6,019 nucleotides of DNA from assembly GCA_031267375.1 (NCBI GenBank), contig JAIRZE010000079.1:1-6019 (forward strand), read 5' to 3'. The translations under genes were made by a program, and so were the position numbers. Source of the DNA: Rickettsiales bacterium. Lineage in GTDB: Bacteria > Pseudomonadota > Alphaproteobacteria > Rs-D84. This document shows positions 4,331-6,019 of the stretch, in pieces. The notes under the pieces were generated by a model. That model was not told the DNA's origin. It saw only the letters and a list, made by a program, of their open reading frames with translations, and did no database searches. Every line of letters starts with the position of its first letter. The stretch's first letter is position 1.

Positions 4331-5079
4331 TTTTTGCCCCCGCTGTAATCTTTTTCCTTGCCCCCGCCAAAGCGCCGATTGCGCCGCGCGAATTCTTCCA
4401 AAACCTGGGCCCAGTGCTTTTCGCTTTTCACCAATTCCGGCCAGGCGTACGGCGGAAAATATAATTCCGCATAGGCCAGCTTCCACAGCAAAAAGTTGCT
4501 GATTCTGCATTCGTTGCTGGTCCGCACCATAAAATCAATCGGCAATAAATCCCCGGTATCCATAAAGCTTTCAAAGGTTTCCTTGTCAACTGGATCCCCG
4601 GCCGCCACCGCATCGTTTACGGCGCGAATAATCTCGTCCTGGCCGCCATAGTTCAATGCAAATACCACTGTTCCGGCGGTCCCCTCTGAACTTTTTTCTT
4701 CCAATTCATCGCACATTTTGGCCAATCGCGCCGGCAGACGATCCCGCGAGCCGATAACGCGATAGCGCAAATTCTTTTCAATGGCGTGTTTCAGATTCTT
4801 TTTCAATTCGCTGTAAAACAGGTTCATCAGAAAGTCAATCTCTTCTTTGGACCGGTCCCAGTTTTCCGTGGAAAATATGAAAAAAGTGATAGTTGAAACG
4901 CCGCGGGCGATAAACCAATCCACCAAGTTTTCAAAATTGGCGATTCCGGCGCGATGTCCCATTAATGGCGGCAATCCGCGCTCTTTGGCCCAGCGGCGAT
5001 TTCCGTCGCAGATAAAGGCGATGTGGGCCGGAACCTTGGATTCTTGAACTTGTTTATTTTTATTTTTTTTGAAAAACAT
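4327..5079 (-). CDS. uppS: Undecaprenyl diphosphate synthase (cis-prenyltransferase)
   Basis: UppS adds eight isopentenyl units in cis to farnesyl diphosphate, giving the C55 lipid carrier for peptidoglycan and surface polysaccharides. The cytoplasmic enzyme shows the family blocks in order. These are HIAFICDGNRRWA at 19-31 with catalytic Asp25, GHRAG at 41-45, FSTENW at 69-74, NYGGQDEI at 143-150, and the diphosphate-binding block RTSNECRISNF at 186-196, followed by AYAELYF at 202-208. Its 250 residues match the usual length. In the RTS block the common form is RTSGE or RTGGE, but here residue 189 is Asn. The C-terminus is a lysine- and glycine-rich tail. Start: AAAGGA (5093-5088) lies eight bases before the ATG. 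It is the first gene of the uppS-cdsA-rseP operon. Confidence 0.97.
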   Translation of the reverse strand: MFFKKNKNKQVQESKVPAHIAFICDGNRRWAKERGLPPLMGHRAGIANFENLVDWFIARGVSTITFFIFSTENWDRSKEEIDFLMNLFYSELKKNLKHAIEKNLRYRVIGSRDRLPARLAKMCDELEEKSSEGTAGTVVFALNYGGQDEIIRAVNDAVAAGDPVDKETFESFMDTGDLLPIDFMVRTSNECRISNFLLWKLAYAELYFPPYAWPELVKSEKHWAQVLEEFARRNRRFGGGKEKDYSGGKK

Positions 5080-5142
5080 AGATGTATTCCTTTCGCGGAG
5101 ATATTAAACTCTCTTTGAAAAAAAAACAAGCACTTTTAATCC

Positions 5143-5171
5143 TTGAAATTATAAAAGAAAAAATCTAGGAT
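5143..5171 (+). promoter_or_regulatory. Possible promoter of the nuclease-like gene
   Basis: TTGAAA (5143-5148) and TAGGAT (5166-5171) are 17 bp apart, with 5 of 6 and 4 of 6 matches to consensus. Transcription would start near 5178, leaving a leader of about 12 bases. It overlaps the promoter proposed for uppS on the other strand. Confidence 0.4.
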
Positions 5172-5178
5172 TGGTCAA
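5148..5178 (-). promoter_or_regulatory. Possible promoter of uppS-cdsA-rseP
   Basis: On the minus strand a perfect TATAAT (5153-5148) lies 19 bp after TTGACC (5178-5173). The spacer is longer than ideal. A second candidate, TTGTTT (5129-5124) with TAATAT (5106-5101) at 17 bp, would start transcription almost on the ribosome binding site, so I prefer the first. Confidence 0.45.
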
Positions 5179-5189
5179 AAGGCAGGATT

Positions 5190-6019
5190 ATGGAAAATCT
5201 GAAAATAAAAATTGACGGCGATATTGTAAAAAAAATTCTCGGGAATACAGATACTATTAAAACATATTTGGGTAAAATGAGGGTTCCGTACCATAATGGG
5301 CTGTCCGCAAATGATTATAGAAAACTTGTTGTTGATACTTGGCAATATGATAAGAGCAAAGATATAATCCGAGAATTATTCAAATCCACCACAAAATACA
5401 GAAATGGAAAGTCTGCTGATGATGCAATGCAAATTTTATTGCGAGAATGGGAAAGTCTTCAACTTGGCGATGTTTCTTGGCCTTTTTCGCAAGGCGATTT
5501 TGACGGATTTGTCCAACGCATAAATTCCGGCGATGAAAACGGAACCACAAAAGACAACGCGGTAAAATCGGCGGCGGTAAAATACCGTCGTTTGAAAGAA
5601 ATAAATACAGTGCGAAACGATTATATAGAAACTCTTATTTTTAACAAAAATAAAAATATAATCCCCACTTTATCGCACAGGCAGGGTGTTGATTTTTATA
5701 TAAACGGAATTTCATTTGACCAAAAAGTCGCACGAAGCCCAACTAAAAAATTTCAGAAAGATTATGGAGCAGGCTGGCGAGACTTTGCAAAAAGAAATCC
5801 AGAAATCGTGGCAAAATATTTATATGAAGGCCAAGATGAAGGGCGTTTTGGCAAAGATCCGCGGCTGTTGGTTGTGTACTTGGACGAAAATATCCCGATT
5901 GAAAATATCCGCGGCATAATAGAACAAACAGACCTTGACAGCCCAATAGAAATATCGTTCACATACAATCATAAAATTCACGGGGAAAAACACTATAAAG
6001 TTCAATGCTATGTAATATT
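5190..6019 (+). CDS. Partial nuclease-like protein, possible type II restriction endonuclease
   Basis: The frame opens at ATG 5190 and has no stop before the window ends, giving 276 residues of an incomplete protein. An in-frame TAG at 5166 and no other start between fix the beginning. AAGG (5179-5182) is seven bases upstream. I do not recognise the family with certainty. Residues 165-180 read RQGVDFYINGISFDQK followed by V: Asp168, then Asp177-Gln-Lys179 at the end of the next strand, the D-x8-(D/E)xK spacing of PD-(D/E)XK nucleases, including many type II restriction enzymes. A hydrophobic strand (LLVVYLDE, 226-233) follows. The first 160 residues are largely helical and charged, with no signal peptide or membrane segment. 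Codon use is AT-rich (sampled 60-base lines 25-40% GC, against 52-73% in uppS and cdsA lines), suggesting acquisition by transfer. A partner methyltransferase could lie just to the right. Other nuclease roles, such as a phage-defence effector, remain possible. Confidence 0.75.
   Translation, partial: MENLKIKIDGDIVKKILGNTDTIKTYLGKMRVPYHNGLSANDYRKLVVDTWQYDKSKDIIRELFKSTTKYRNGKSADDAMQILLREWESLQLGDVSWPFSQGDFDGFVQRINSGDENGTTKDNAVKSAAVKYRRLKEINTVRNDYIETLIFNKNKNIIPTLSHRQGVDFYINGISFDQKVARSPTKKFQKDYGAGWRDFAKRNPEIVAKYLYEGQDEGRFGKDPRLLVVYLDENIPIENIRGIIEQTDLDSPIEISFTYNHKIHGEKHYKVQCYVI

Larger units (their letters stand above)
5138..5189. promoter_or_regulatory. Three AGGATT/AATCCT boxes between divergent genes
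   Basis: AATCCT at 5138-5143 and AGGATT at 5167-5172 and 5184-5189 flank or overlap the predicted -10 and -35 boxes of both directions and the ribosome binding site of the gene at 5190. They could be operator half-sites, but hexamers arise by chance in AT-rich DNA. Confidence 0.25.

Noticed and set aside
3402..4502. Plus-strand open frame of 366 codons
   Set aside because: It is the antisense shadow of rseP, cdsA and uppS, which all carry complete family signatures on the minus strand. Its protein is a low-complexity mix rich in Pro, Ser and Ala.
4331..4510. N-terminal extension of CdsA to an upstream ATG at 4510
   Set aside because: The extra 60 residues lie wholly inside uppS and do not look like a membrane segment. 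The ATGA overlap at 4327-4330 is the natural start.

Overview
This window looks like a chromosomal segment of a Gram-negative bacterium. It encodes a signal-peptide-bearing outer-membrane beta-barrel protein, a site-2 protease of the RseP type, and the enzymes UppS and CdsA of envelope lipid synthesis. An alphaproteobacterium is my best guess, from the short RseP with a single PDZ region, but this is inference and no marker here fixes the taxon. Coding DNA is moderately GC-rich in the core genes and clearly AT-richer in the last 0.9 kb.

Layout. 1-155: two perfect 73-bp tandem repeats, each carrying a copy of the 3' end of tRNA-His and a small GC-rich palindrome. 156-417, minus strand: tRNA-His(GTG) and tRNA-Ala(GGC), probably one transcript (Ala first) from a strong promoter at 428-456. 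469-1128, minus strand: a small outer-membrane beta-barrel protein. 1129-1232: a compact divergent promoter region whose two -35 boxes form one perfect 16-bp palindrome. 1233-1769, plus strand: an exported PAP2-family phosphatase. 1770-1939: repeat DNA, mainly two inverted copies of the palindrome seen at the left end. 1940-2500, plus strand: frr, followed by a textbook terminator. 2525-2627: short repeats and a perfect 12-bp hairpin. 5079-2628, minus strand: the operon uppS-cdsA-rseP, with an ATGA overlap between the first two and 17 bp between the last two. 5080-5189: a divergent promoter region. 5190-6019, plus strand: the first 276 codons of an unfinished AT-rich gene with a PD-(D/E)XK-like motif, possibly a restriction endonuclease.

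How the genes fit together. UppS makes undecaprenyl diphosphate, the carrier for wall and surface glycans. PAP2 enzymes often dephosphorylate such lipids, and CdsA makes CDP-diacylglycerol for phospholipids. RseP cuts membrane proteins, in many bacteria the anti-sigma factor that reports outer-membrane stress. The core block therefore concerns envelope biogenesis, and Frr recycles ribosomes. In many proteobacteria frr, uppS, cdsA, dxr and rseP run in one direction. Here the uppS-cdsA-rseP block is flipped to face frr, and dxr is absent from it. The most notable items are the AT-rich nuclease-like gene at the right edge, the tRNA-derived tandem repeat at the left edge, and the palindrome joining two divergent promoters.
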